Part shown: in pieces, positions 26,935 through 35,094 of the stretch
Position numbering within the stretch: the stretch's first letter is position 1
How the letters are laid out: every line of letters begins with the position of its first letter
DNA from: Periplaneta americana
Taxonomy: Eukaryota; Arthropoda; Insecta; Blattodea; Blattidae
Length of the DNA: 64,000 bases
Direction: 5' to 3'
Assembly: GCF_040183065.1 (NCBI RefSeq)
Contig: NW_027185566.1
Location: 884,501-948,500, forward strand
Notes under the pieces: model-generated
Databases searched by the model: none
Seen by the model: only the letters and a program-made list of their open reading frames with translations
Told to the model about the DNA's origin: nothing
Made by a program: the position numbers and the translations under genes

Positions 26935-28911
26935 ATGGCATTTTTCAAGAAAAAACCAAGAACACAAGAAGAACAAGAAGGTCAGACTCTACAGCAGCCA
27001 CCTGAAAAAGGAGAAACTCCTCCCATTATTTTCCCAGAAACTCCTCCATCTGAAGTTAAATCTAGGGCTAAGATAAAAAATACAAACCGTCCTCGTCGCC
27101 CCCATAATACGCACAGCACAGAAAAAAAGTTACAAGATCAACCTTTGACATTAGAAAATTCAAATGAAGAAATTCAAACGGCTAATGAACACAAAAAAGT
27201 ACAAAAACATAAAAATACAGCTAATCCACTTCAGAAAAAAAATCCTCATCACTCCATTAAACTTATTCCTTTGGGGGGGTTAGGTGAAATTGGTAGAAAT
27301 ATGATGGCAATAGAATTTGGGCAAGAAATTATCATTATCGATGCGGGAGTTATGTTTCCAGATACCAGTTACCCAGGAATTGAACTATTGCTTCCCGATT
27401 TTTCTTATTTAAAGTCTAAAGCAAAAAATATTCGTGCTTTAATGATTACACATGGACATGAAGACCACATTGGAGCCGTCCCATTCTTCTTAAGAGAATT
27501 CCCTTCTGTACCTCTTTATGCACCTCGTATGGCGATGGAGTTAATTAAAGGAAAACTCAACGAACACCGACTCCAGTATGATCGTAAAAAGCTCCACTAT
27601 ACAGAAAAAGGGAAAATTTTCAATGTAAGTCGTTCCTTCTCCATAGAATATATGGAAGTTAACCATAGTATTAGAGATAGTTTTGGTTTAGCCATACATA
27701 CCCCCATAGGAACTATTGTACATACAGGAGACTTTAAAATAGAAATGGATTCTTTGGGAGATAGTGAATTTGATTTTCATAAATTTGCAGAAATAGGAAG
27801 CAAAGGCGTCCTGCTCCTCTGTTCTGATTCTACCAATGTAGAAAAAAGAATTGAAGAAAAAACAGAAGTTGATGTTACCAAAAATATATCTAACATTATT
27901 TCTCAAGCAGAAGGACGAGTCTTGATTGCCAGTTTTGCATCTAATGTTAATAGGGTTGCCAAAATTGTAGAGTTATCAGAAAAAATGGGCAAAAAAGTTT
28001 GTCTGTTGGGTAGAAATATGGAAAATAATTTTGAAATCGCCCAAAGATTAGGTTATGTCAACGCTTCCAAATCTACTATGATCTCTTATCAATCCGTTAA
28101 AAACCACCCAGATCATAAAGTGGTTATTATTAGCACGGGGACACAAGGTGAAACCCTAAGTGCATTAACTCGTATTAGCCAAGACCAACATAAAACTATT
28201 AAAATAAAACACACGGACACTATTATTATTTCTGCTTCTGTTATCCCTGGAAATGAGAAACCTGTCGCCAAAGTTTTAGACCAACTCGCCACAAAGACTA
28301 AAAAAGTATTCTATTCCAGAAATGCAGCTGTACACGTTTCTGGACACGCTCCGCAAAGTGATTTACTGTTGATGTTAAGATTGGTAAAACCTAAATTTTT
28401 TATGCCTGTTCATGGAGAGAAAAGGTTTTTACTTCAACATACTTATTTAGCACATAGAGTAGGAATTCCTGAAAGCAATACAATTGTCGCTCAAAATGGT
28501 GATATTATTCAATTAAATCAACAATCCATTAAGCTATTGCAACATCACAAAATTCAAGAAAATCTTGTAGAAAATGGTACACTTGGTGATTATAAAAATA
28601 TTATTCAAGATAGAATAAACTTATCTAGAGCGGGAAGTGTTTTTGTTGTTTTAGGTGTGGATACTAGCAATATTAGCATACCACCTATTATTTACACTGT
28701 TACCAAAGGGTTTTTACTGGCAGAAGAAGAAAAAGAATGTGTAAAAACAATAAAAAACTATCTAGAAGACCTAGTCTTCAAAGAAGATTTAATCAACCAA
28801 TCTTTAGGTTCCCTCACATCAAAATGTAAAAAATCTGTGGAAAATTTATTATATTCTAAATACAACAAAAGACCTGTTGTAGAGCTAAAAATTATTGAAA
28901 GAAGCAAATGA
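26935..28911 (+). CDS. rnj: Ribonuclease J with long basic N-terminal extension
   Basis: Metallo-beta-lactamase/beta-CASP ribonuclease with 5'-3' exo- and endonuclease activity. 658 residues against about 555 for the core family. The core begins near residue 107 (IKLIPLGGLGEIGRNMMAIE), with the metal site HGHEDH at 173-178, EVNHSIRDSFG, VHTGDF and the beta-CASP motifs (SGHAPQSDLL, FFMPVHGEKR). Residues 1-106 are charged, proline- and lysine-rich and probably unstructured. They could bind RNA or partners, as in actinobacterial RNase J. GGAGA lies five bases before the ATG. Confidence 0.95.
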   Translation: MAFFKKKPRTQEEQEGQTLQQPPEKGETPPIIFPETPPSEVKSRAKIKNTNRPRRPHNTHSTEKKLQDQPLTLENSNEEIQTANEHKKVQKHKNTANPLQKKNPHHSIKLIPLGGLGEIGRNMMAIEFGQEIIIIDAGVMFPDTSYPGIELLLPDFSYLKSKAKNIRALMITHGHEDHIGAVPFFLREFPSVPLYAPRMAMELIKGKLNEHRLQYDRKKLHYTEKGKIFNVSRSFSIEYMEVNHSIRDSFGLAIHTPIGTIVHTGDFKIEMDSLGDSEFDFHKFAEIGSKGVLLLCSDSTNVEKRIEEKTEVDVTKNISNIISQAEGRVLIASFASNVNRVAKIVELSEKMGKKVCLLGRNMENNFEIAQRLGYVNASKSTMISYQSVKNHPDHKVVIISTGTQGETLSALTRISQDQHKTIKIKHTDTIIISASVIPGNEKPVAKVLDQLATKTKKVFYSRNAAVHVSGHAPQSDLLLMLRLVKPKFFMPVHGEKRFLLQHTYLAHRVGIPESNTIVAQNGDIIQLNQQSIKLLQHHKIQENLVENGTLGDYKNIIQDRINLSRAGSVFVVLGVDTSNISIPPIIYTVTKGFLLAEEEKECVKTIKNYLEDLVFKEDLINQSLGSLTSKCKKSVENLLYSKYNKRPVVELKIIERSK

Positions 28912-28918
28912 GGCATAG

Positions 28919-29239
28919 ATGATTAATAGCATCATTGGTATAACAACAAGCCTAAAAGGTGAATTTGAAGTAAATGGTAGCTTAAGGATAGATGGATATT
29001 TTGAAGGAAGTATTACAGGAAACAGTAGTATTTTAATCGGTGAAAAAGGAACTGCTCATTTTCAACTAGAAGGAAAAGATATTATTATTGGCGGAAATGT
29101 GAAAGGACATATTAAACTTACTGGAAAAGCCGTGATTCTAGCCACAGGTTCTTTGGATGGAAGTATACAAGCTAGTTCTATTGAAATAGAGCCTGGTGGT
29201 GTAGTGCATGGAACATGTAGAATAAGAAGAGTTCATTAA
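28919..29239 (+). CDS. Bactofilin
   Basis: Polymer-forming cytoskeletal protein of 106 residues. A right-handed beta-helix is suggested by repeated short strands: GEFEVNGSLRIDGYFEGSI, SILIGEKGTAHF, IIIGGNVKGHI, VILATGSLDGSI. There are hardly any disordered tails. Seven bases after RNase J and one base before the next gene, so in the same operon. Bactofilins affect cell shape, and in Leptospira the helical coiling. Confidence 0.9.
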   Translation: MINSIIGITTSLKGEFEVNGSLRIDGYFEGSITGNSSILIGEKGTAHFQLEGKDIIIGGNVKGHIKLTGKAVILATGSLDGSIQASSIEIEPGGVVHGTCRIRRVH

Positions 29240-29240
29240 A

Positions 29241-29717
29241 ATGTTAGATATATTTCCAAATCATCCCATCAAAAGAGAAAGCAATACCCAACCGCTTAAA
29301 AAAGATATCAAAAAGAAAAAACTCAACACTACCCCTCGTTCCTCATCAGATTTTAAAAACCAACTCCTAGATCATGTTTTTGAATCCGAATTCAATGGAC
29401 AAATAGAAACTTTTATGGAAGAATTAGATTCACTCCAATCTAAAATGATTGCGAAACCATCTTTAGCTCTAGTACAAGAATACCGACAAAAAATAGGCTT
29501 CTTTTTGGAAAAAATTTTAACACACTATCAAGGTCATTCTTATTTTAAAGGAGGACTACAAAAACGAGTGGAATTAAAAATTTGGCACTCTATTAACGAA
29601 GAACTAGAAATAATATCGCAAAGTATTATTTCTAAAAACATACAAGGGTTTCAGCTGCTAAAAAATCTTGGAGTAATTAAAGGTTTAATTCTAGATTTAA
29701 AAATTGGAAAAGGATAA
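29241..29717 (+). CDS. YaaR-family protein (DUF327)
   Basis: 158 residues. A basic N-terminal tail (about 1-35) is followed by the helical YaaR core: FKNQLLDHVFESEFNGQIE, VQEYRQKIGFFLEKIL, KRVELKIWHSINEELEIIS. The function is unknown; in Firmicutes yaaR lies next to yaaT (ricT), exactly as here. The start is one base after the bactofilin stop, without an obvious Shine-Dalgarno, so translation is likely coupled. Confidence 0.75.
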   Translation: MLDIFPNHPIKRESNTQPLKKDIKKKKLNTTPRSSSDFKNQLLDHVFESEFNGQIETFMEELDSLQSKMIAKPSLALVQEYRQKIGFFLEKILTHYQGHSYFKGGLQKRVELKIWHSINEELEIISQSIISKNIQGFQLLKNLGVIKGLILDLKIGKG

Positions 29718-29720
29718 CTT

Positions 29721-30374
29721 ATGAACGAGGTATATGGGTATTTTCGCATTGGATACTCTGGAAATATAGAAACTTTACTTTGTCCAGATCACATAGAGTA
29801 TATGTTAAATCAACCATATACTGTAAAAACAAAACATGGGCTGGATATTGCTATGTATTTAGGAAAGAGCAAGTTCCCCTGTAGTTTACCTATGAATAAA
29901 AAATATAGTGAACTTTCTTTTTATGAAGATGTTATTTTTGTAGAACATTCATCCTCAATTCAAGAATTTCAGCAGTTTGAAGAAAAAAAAGTCGTTGCTC
30001 AACAATATTTATATAAAACAAAATCTAAAATTCAAGAAATGCAAATTCCTATGAGTGTAGTAGATGCTTATATTTTTTTTACGGGAGAAAAGGTAATTTT
30101 TAGTTTTGTCTCCGATGAAAAAAAAATTGATTTTAGAAGCCTCGCCAGAGAATTAGGTCAAATCTTTAAAATTAAGATAGAACTTCATAAAATTTATAAT
30201 CGAGATTTTGCGAATTTACTGGATGAACTTGGTCCTTGCGGGAGAAGATATTGCTGTTCTAGCTGTAAACTTCATAGAAAAAAAATTCTTCCCTCTTCAA
30301 ACGACACCGTGGTAAGTAGTAATCAAATCGGTTCTTGTGGCAAACCTAAATGTTGCTTGAACTTCGAAAATTAA
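29721..30374 (+). CDS. ricT: PSP1-domain protein RicT (YaaT)
   Basis: 217 residues. The PSP1 core ends in a cysteine cluster: GPCGRRYCCSSCKLH and SCGKPKCCLNFEN. In Bacillus, RicT with RicA and RicF forms an Fe-S complex that promotes RNase Y cleavage of selected mRNAs. The cysteines that ligate clusters in that family are present here. AAAAGGAT precedes the ATG. Last gene of the RNase J-bactofilin-yaaR-ricT set, and slightly shorter at the C terminus than the Bacillus protein. RicA/RicF genes are not in this window. Confidence 0.85.
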   Translation: MNEVYGYFRIGYSGNIETLLCPDHIEYMLNQPYTVKTKHGLDIAMYLGKSKFPCSLPMNKKYSELSFYEDVIFVEHSSSIQEFQQFEEKKVVAQQYLYKTKSKIQEMQIPMSVVDAYIFFTGEKVIFSFVSDEKKIDFRSLARELGQIFKIKIELHKIYNRDFANLLDELGPCGRRYCCSSCKLHRKKILPSSNDTVVSSNQIGSCGKPKCCLNFEN

Positions 30375-30473
30375 TTTTCTTAAAATTTATGTTGCTGATT
30401 GGGTACAAATTATATTAAATTTATGTTACATATTTTATTGTTGTTGCGGCAATTAATTACTTGGAGGTTGTTA

Positions 30474-31439
30474 ATGATCATTAACCACAACATGTCTGCT
30501 GAGTTTGCAAATAGACTACTCGGCGTAAGAGAGATGCAGCTCAATAAGGACGTTGAAAAGCTTTCTTCTGGAAAATCTATTAATAGAGCCGGAGATAATG
30601 CGTCTGGCTTGGCTGTTTCTGAAAAAATGTCCTCTCAAGTGAGAGGCTTGAATCAAGCATCTAGAAATACCCAAGATGGTATTTCTTTCATTCAAACTGC
30701 TGAAGGGTATTTACAAAATACTCAAGAAGCTCTCCAAAGAGTACGAGAATTGGCTGTTCAAGCTGCCAACGGTATCTATTCTGACGAGGATAGAATGCAA
30801 GTACAAGTGGAAGTTTCCCAAATGGTAGACGAAATCGACAGAGTCGCTTCTCATGCCCAGTTTAACGGTCTTGCACTTCTAACAGGAAGATTCGCTTCTA
30901 CTGCTGCTACTTCTATGTGGCTTCATGTAGGTGCTAATATGGATCAAAGAGTTCGTTTGAGTATTGGGACTATGACTGCTACGGCTTTGGGAGTTAAAGA
31001 TGCTTCCGCAGCAGGAACTCCTGCTCCTACCGATCCAGCTGCAGCACCCGCTGGTGGACAGCCTGCTGATGCAGCTGCGGCACCCGCACCTGCGGCGCCA
31101 GCAGCACCTGCAAGTTCTAACGGAATGGTTAACGGTAAAGTTAGCGTGTTAACATCTAACGATGCTAATATGACCATTGGTAGAGTAGATGAGGCCCTTA
31201 AAAAAGTTCTCAAACAAAGAGCTGACTTGGGTGCATACCAAAACAGACTTGAGCTAACTATGCAAGGACTAAATATTGGTGCAGAAAACCTTCTTTCTGC
31301 TCAATCTAGAATTCAAGATACAGATATGGCGAGACAAATGTCTGAGTTCATCAAAAATCAAATCTTAATTCAAAGTTCTTCTGCTATGATTTCTCAAGCA
31401 AATCAAAAAAATCAATCTGTTCTAAGAATCTTAGGATAA
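30474..31439 (+). CDS. flaB: Flagellin FlaB (periplasmic flagellar filament core protein)
   Basis: Core filament protein of spirochaetal periplasmic flagella. 321 residues. The conserved N-terminal D0/D1 ([38 protein letters not shown]) and C-terminal D1/D0 ([43 protein letters not shown]) are intact. A low-complexity Ala/Pro-rich insert replaces the variable region (residues about 178-216). There is no signal peptide, as expected for export by the flagellar apparatus. The ATG at 30474 has GGAGG six bases upstream; an ATG 75 bases earlier gives a non-family extension. A weak TTGCTG-N17-TTAAAT promoter lies at 30392-30420; a good sigma-28 site was not found. A strong terminator follows. Confidence 0.97.
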   Translation: MIINHNMSAEFANRLLGVREMQLNKDVEKLSSGKSINRAGDNASGLAVSEKMSSQVRGLNQASRNTQDGISFIQTAEGYLQNTQEALQRVRELAVQAANGIYSDEDRMQVQVEVSQMVDEIDRVASHAQFNGLALLTGRFASTAATSMWLHVGANMDQRVRLSIGTMTATALGVKDASAAGTPAPTDPAAAPAGGQPADAAAAPAPAAPAAPASSNGMVNGKVSVLTSNDANMTIGRVDEALKKVLKQRADLGAYQNRLELTMQGLNIGAENLLSAQSRIQDTDMARQMSEFIKNQILIQSSSAMISQANQKNQSVLRILG

Positions 31440-31447
31440 TCCTTGAT

Positions 31448-31474
31448 CCCCCCTCCTCTTTGGAGGGGGGTTTT
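31448..31474 (+). terminator. Strong terminator of flaB
   Basis: CCCCCCTCC (31448-31456) pairs perfectly with GGAGGGGGG (31462-31470) around a TCTTT loop, followed by TTTT. Nine G/C-rich pairs, 8 bases after the flaB stop codon. Confidence 0.95.
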
Positions 31475-31515
31475 ACTTTCACTCTCTTGTTCGTACTTCC
31501 CTTTTTCTTCTTTTT

Positions 31516-31541
31516 TTGTTATATTTAGACTGTATTATAAT
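31516..31541 (+). promoter_or_regulatory. Possible promoter of hppA
   Basis: A perfect TATAAT (31536-31541) stands 16 bases before hppA. The nearest -35-like hexamer, TTGTTA (31516-31521), is only 14 bases upstream, so the -35 assignment is uncertain. An own promoter is needed because the flaB terminator lies just before. Confidence 0.4.
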
Positions 31542-31557
31542 TTAAAAAGGAATTACT

Positions 31558-33585
31558 ATGCTAGAAAATTTCAACGCTGTTGTATTTTGGAGTATTGGGC
31601 TGAGTATTATTGGATTTGTATTGGCCCTTTGTCTATACCAAAAAATTGCTAGAAGAAATCCAGGAACAGAAAAAATGGTCTTTATTGCCAATGCAATTCG
31701 AGAAGGTGCAATGGCCTTTTTGAAAAGAGAATATTCTATTTTGTCTTGTTTTGTTATTATTATTGCCATTATTCTTGCTCTCATCCCCGCTTTTTCAGTA
31801 AAAATTGCCATCTCTTTTGTTATTGGAAGTGTCTTTCCTGCAATAGCAGGGTTTATTTCTATGAGAATAGCCACTTTAGCAAATACGAGAACAGCAAATG
31901 CCGCTAAAGAAAAAGGACAATCTAGTGCATTATTTATTGCTTTTAACGGCGGTTCCGTTATGGGAATTACGGGTACTGCCTTAGGTCTGCTAGGAATTGC
32001 ATTAGTTTTGTTAATGGACACTTCCCACCCCTACCTAAATCTTGTTGCTTTTGGATTTGGAGCTTGTGTTCTGGGACTCTTTTCGAGAGTAGGCGGTGGA
32101 ATTTATACCAAAGCAGCCGATGTTGGAGCCGATTTGGTGGGCAAAATAGAAGCAGGAATTCCCGAAGATGATCCGAGAAACCCTGCCGTCATTGCTGATA
32201 ATGTTGGAGATAACGTTGGAGATATTGCTGGAATGGGGGCGGATATTTTTGCTTCTTATGTAAATGCTTTAGTAGCCACTATGATCTTGGGTTTGGCTTT
32301 TCAGTCTAATTCTTTACCGTTCTTCTATCCACTTATCATTATGTTTATTGGTTTTGTGTCCTCTTTGCTCACAATGTTACTGATGAATTTTAACAGAAAT
32401 ATAGAACCCGCTAAGCTGGTTCGTTATGCCCCTTTACTAACTTCCTTTTTTACCATAGTAGGAACGTTTATTCATAGTTCTTATACTGATCTTTCCACTT
32501 TGAATGAAAAATCCTATATTCCTTCTATTGTTGTGGCTTTGGGTATTGTTGGAGGAACTCTCATTGGTTTAGTAACTGAGTGGTACACTTCAGGAAAACC
32601 TGTCCGAGATATAGCTAATGCTTCTCTAGCTGGAGGGGGCTCTAATGCTATTCGTGGTATCAGCGTAGGTATGGAAAGCTCTTTTATCCCTGCTGTTATC
32701 ATCATCATTATGATTCTAGTAGCAAATTATTTTTTAGGTGCATACGGTATCGGACTCGCTGCGGTGGGGATGTTGTCTACAATGGCTATTACCACCACTA
32801 TTGATGGATATGGACCTATTTCTGACAATGCCGGTGGAATTGCTGAAATGTCTGAATTAGGTGAGGACATCAGAAATATTACAGACAAATTAGATGCTGT
32901 AGGAAATACCACCGCCGCTATTGGAAAAGGGTTTGCTATTGGTTCTACATCTTTGACAGCATTGGCTTTAGTAGCAGCGTTTACAAATCAAATTATCCAA
33001 AAAGTAGGATTTGATACCAATATTCTTAATATTTCTGATCCTTTTATAATTGTAGGTCTATTAGCTGGTGGTATTATTGTTTTCCTATTTTCTGCACTCA
33101 CTATGCGGGCTGTTGGAGATACAGCTTTGTCTATGGTAGAAGAAGTCAGAAGACAGTTTAAAACTATACCTGGTCTTATGGAAGGAACCGCAACACCAGA
33201 TTATAAAGCTTGTGTTAGTATTTCTACTAAAGCTGCTTTAAAACAAATGATTATCCCTGGTTTTTTAACTATTATTATCCCGTTAATTGCTATCTTCGCC
33301 TTTCCAATGCACGGATTGTCCGTCCTTTCAGGAGTCGTTATTGGAACACTCATCACTGGTATTTTTATGGCATTGTTTATGTCTAATGCTGGAGGGGCTT
33401 GGGACAATGCAAAAAAATATATTGAGGCTGGTAAATTAGCTGGTCATAAAAAAGGCTCCGATGCACATAAGGCAGCCGTCTTAGGAGATACTATTGGAGA
33501 TCCTTTTAAAGATACATCTGGTCCATCCTTAAACATCGTTATTAAAATTGTAGCAACATTGGCATTACTCATTCTCTTTATATAG
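31558..33585 (+). CDS. hppA: K+-dependent membrane-bound ion-pumping pyrophosphatase
   Basis: Hydrolyses pyrophosphate and pumps Na+ and/or H+ across the inner membrane. 675 residues with about 16 membrane helices. Catalytic loop: KAADVGADLVGKIEAGIPED, DPRNPAVIADNVGDNVGD. Second half: GGAWDNAKKYIEAG and GDTIGDPFKDTSGPSLN. The GNTTAAIGKG motif (about residues 448-457) carries Ala-Ala rather than Lys, the mark of the K+-dependent subfamily; many of those pump Na+. AAAAAGGA precedes the ATG. The next gene starts three bases after its stop. Confidence 0.95.
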   Translation: MLENFNAVVFWSIGLSIIGFVLALCLYQKIARRNPGTEKMVFIANAIREGAMAFLKREYSILSCFVIIIAIILALIPAFSVKIAISFVIGSVFPAIAGFISMRIATLANTRTANAAKEKGQSSALFIAFNGGSVMGITGTALGLLGIALVLLMDTSHPYLNLVAFGFGACVLGLFSRVGGGIYTKAADVGADLVGKIEAGIPEDDPRNPAVIADNVGDNVGDIAGMGADIFASYVNALVATMILGLAFQSNSLPFFYPLIIMFIGFVSSLLTMLLMNFNRNIEPAKLVRYAPLLTSFFTIVGTFIHSSYTDLSTLNEKSYIPSIVVALGIVGGTLIGLVTEWYTSGKPVRDIANASLAGGGSNAIRGISVGMESSFIPAVIIIIMILVANYFLGAYGIGLAAVGMLSTMAITTTIDGYGPISDNAGGIAEMSELGEDIRNITDKLDAVGNTTAAIGKGFAIGSTSLTALALVAAFTNQIIQKVGFDTNILNISDPFIIVGLLAGGIIVFLFSALTMRAVGDTALSMVEEVRRQFKTIPGLMEGTATPDYKACVSISTKAALKQMIIPGFLTIIIPLIAIFAFPMHGLSVLSGVVIGTLITGIFMALFMSNAGGAWDNAKKYIEAGKLAGHKKGSDAHKAAVLGDTIGDPFKDTSGPSLNIVIKIVATLALLILFI

Positions 33586-33588
33586 GGC

Positions 33589-34476
33589 ATGAAAGTTAGA
33601 ATATTGTATCTCACTTTATTTATCTTTTTTCTAGAGTCTCTTAGCCTAGAGGCTCTAGGAGCCAATAAAAATCGTTCCACCCGGTCTTATCAGTTCGTTC
33701 CGGCTCCTCTTAATAAAAAGTATCCTTTAATTCCAGGAGCTTATTTCCAAGTTTTAAGAAAATGGAAAAATCCATCTATAACCTGGTTTTGGATTCATAA
33801 CGATGAATACGATGCAAAAATTAATACTAATTGGGCTTATCGGCATCTAGGAGGATATGGACTTTTTTTACTCAACCATTCCAATCACTTTAATAGAAAC
33901 TTGGTCTACTATATTAAAAATAAAGGGCGTTTTTTATTAGATCCAAATAGAATGTTTCACATTAGAGGAATCCGAAGTAATCTCTTATTACTGAACAAAA
34001 ACCGCTCCTTACTCAAAAGACCAAAAACTATCGTATCTTATACTTGGAAAAGAATCGGTTTAAAAGCTCGGCGTATTTTAATGCGTTATTGGTCTAAAAA
34101 GCAACCCTTAATCGCTATTCATAACAATCGCTATCTGAGTATAAAACGCTACCGGCATAACCCTAAAAATTTTTTGTTGGCCGAGTTCGATAACAACCCT
34201 ACCAGTACCTTTGTATTTGTTGTAGATAAAACGCACTACCAAAAACTTAAGTCTTGTGGTGTTAATGTTATATATCAATTAAGAGCACAAAAAGATGGTT
34301 CTTTATCAGACTTTGCCATTCAAAATCATCTCCCCTACGTGAATGTAGAAACCAAAATTCACCATCAGGAAGAACAACAAAAAATTCTCCTAAAAATTGC
34401 ATATGCTCTATATCCAAAATCTTTCAAAAATAACCCCCTTTTAATGACTGACCCTTGCCAAAGGGGCTCCCTATGA
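33589..34476 (+). CDS. Secreted protein with M14-carboxypeptidase-like metal-site motifs
   Basis: 295 residues with a signal peptide (about 1-24). It contains H70-N-D-E73, D118-P-N-R121, I-H178-N-N and a late YVNVET, in the order of the zinc-binding HxxE, the substrate-binding arginine, the third zinc ligand and the catalytic glutamate of M14-type metallopeptidases. I infer a periplasmic zinc hydrolase, perhaps acting on peptidoglycan or a related amide; overall similarity to named families is not obvious by eye. Directly downstream of hppA and overlapping the folate cyclo-ligase gene by four bases. Confidence 0.5.
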   Translation: MKVRILYLTLFIFFLESLSLEALGANKNRSTRSYQFVPAPLNKKYPLIPGAYFQVLRKWKNPSITWFWIHNDEYDAKINTNWAYRHLGGYGLFLLNHSNHFNRNLVYYIKNKGRFLLDPNRMFHIRGIRSNLLLLNKNRSLLKRPKTIVSYTWKRIGLKARRILMRYWSKKQPLIAIHNNRYLSIKRYRHNPKNFLLAEFDNNPTSTFVFVVDKTHYQKLKSCGVNVIYQLRAQKDGSLSDFAIQNHLPYVNVETKIHHQEEQQKILLKIAYALYPKSFKNNPLLMTDPCQRGSL

Positions 34477-35042
34477 AAAATAAAAATGATTGGCGACAAT
34501 CACTTCTGCAATACCGTTCCTGCAATAATAAAAATTCGCTTAACACGTGTATTCAGCTAAGATTATGGCGTGTAGTTCAATCCTTTAGTGCAGTTCTGCC
34601 TATATTGGCATATTATCCTATCTTAGGCGAAGTAAACTTAATTCCAGTATATCAAGCTTTACTCAAAGCTCAGTATCCACTTTATTTTCCGGTTACATAT
34701 TCTGATGGATATATGGAGTTTTTTTTATGTCAGGACTTATCAGAATTACAAAAACAAAAAGATTCACCTTTGTACGAACCTTTACATACCCATATATCTC
34801 ATCGCTTCGATTCCCAGTTACAAACAATCGGTATCATCCCTTCTTTAGGTTTATCAAAAGATGGAACAAGAATAGGTTTTGGAAAAGGGTTTTATGATCG
34901 CTATCTAGTTAGGTTCTCTAATATTATCAAAGTAGCTCCGCAATTTTCCCATTCTATTTTAGAGCAAATCCCAGCAGATATTTGGGATATACCTATGGAT
35001 TTTATCATTTCTGAAAAAGAAGTTATAGACTTAAGTAAATAA
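34473..35042 (+). CDS. 5-formyltetrahydrofolate cyclo-ligase family protein
   Basis: ATP-dependent conversion of 5-formyl-THF to 5,10-methenyl-THF. 189 residues. The C-terminal signature is clear: IIPSLGLSKDGTRIGFGKGFYDRYL. The N terminus is divergent (few of the usual basic residues, SCNNKN insertion), so activity is likely but not certain. The ATG at 34473 overlaps the previous TGA and has GGGG upstream; a TTG 18 bases earlier is less likely. Confidence 0.8.
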   Translation: MKNKNDWRQSLLQYRSCNNKNSLNTCIQLRLWRVVQSFSAVLPILAYYPILGEVNLIPVYQALLKAQYPLYFPVTYSDGYMEFFLCQDLSELQKQKDSPLYEPLHTHISHRFDSQLQTIGIIPSLGLSKDGTRIGFGKGFYDRYLVRFSNIIKVAPQFSHSILEQIPADIWDIPMDFIISEKEVIDLSK

Positions 35043-35094
35043 TGCTTTCTTTTTTTTTTCATCTAGTTTAAATTTTAGGGTACAAAGAGGATAT

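Noticed and set aside
30371-30410. Sigma-28 promoter for flaB
   Set aside because: TAAA and a GCTGATTG-like box are present but 9 bases apart instead of about 15.
30944-31213. Minus-strand Ala-rich 89-codon ORF inside flaB
   Set aside because: Produced by the GC-rich Ala/Pro insert of flaB read in reverse; no Shine-Dalgarno or family match.
31542-32021. Minus-strand 159-codon ORF over the start of hppA
   Set aside because: A shadow of the highly conserved hppA coding sequence.
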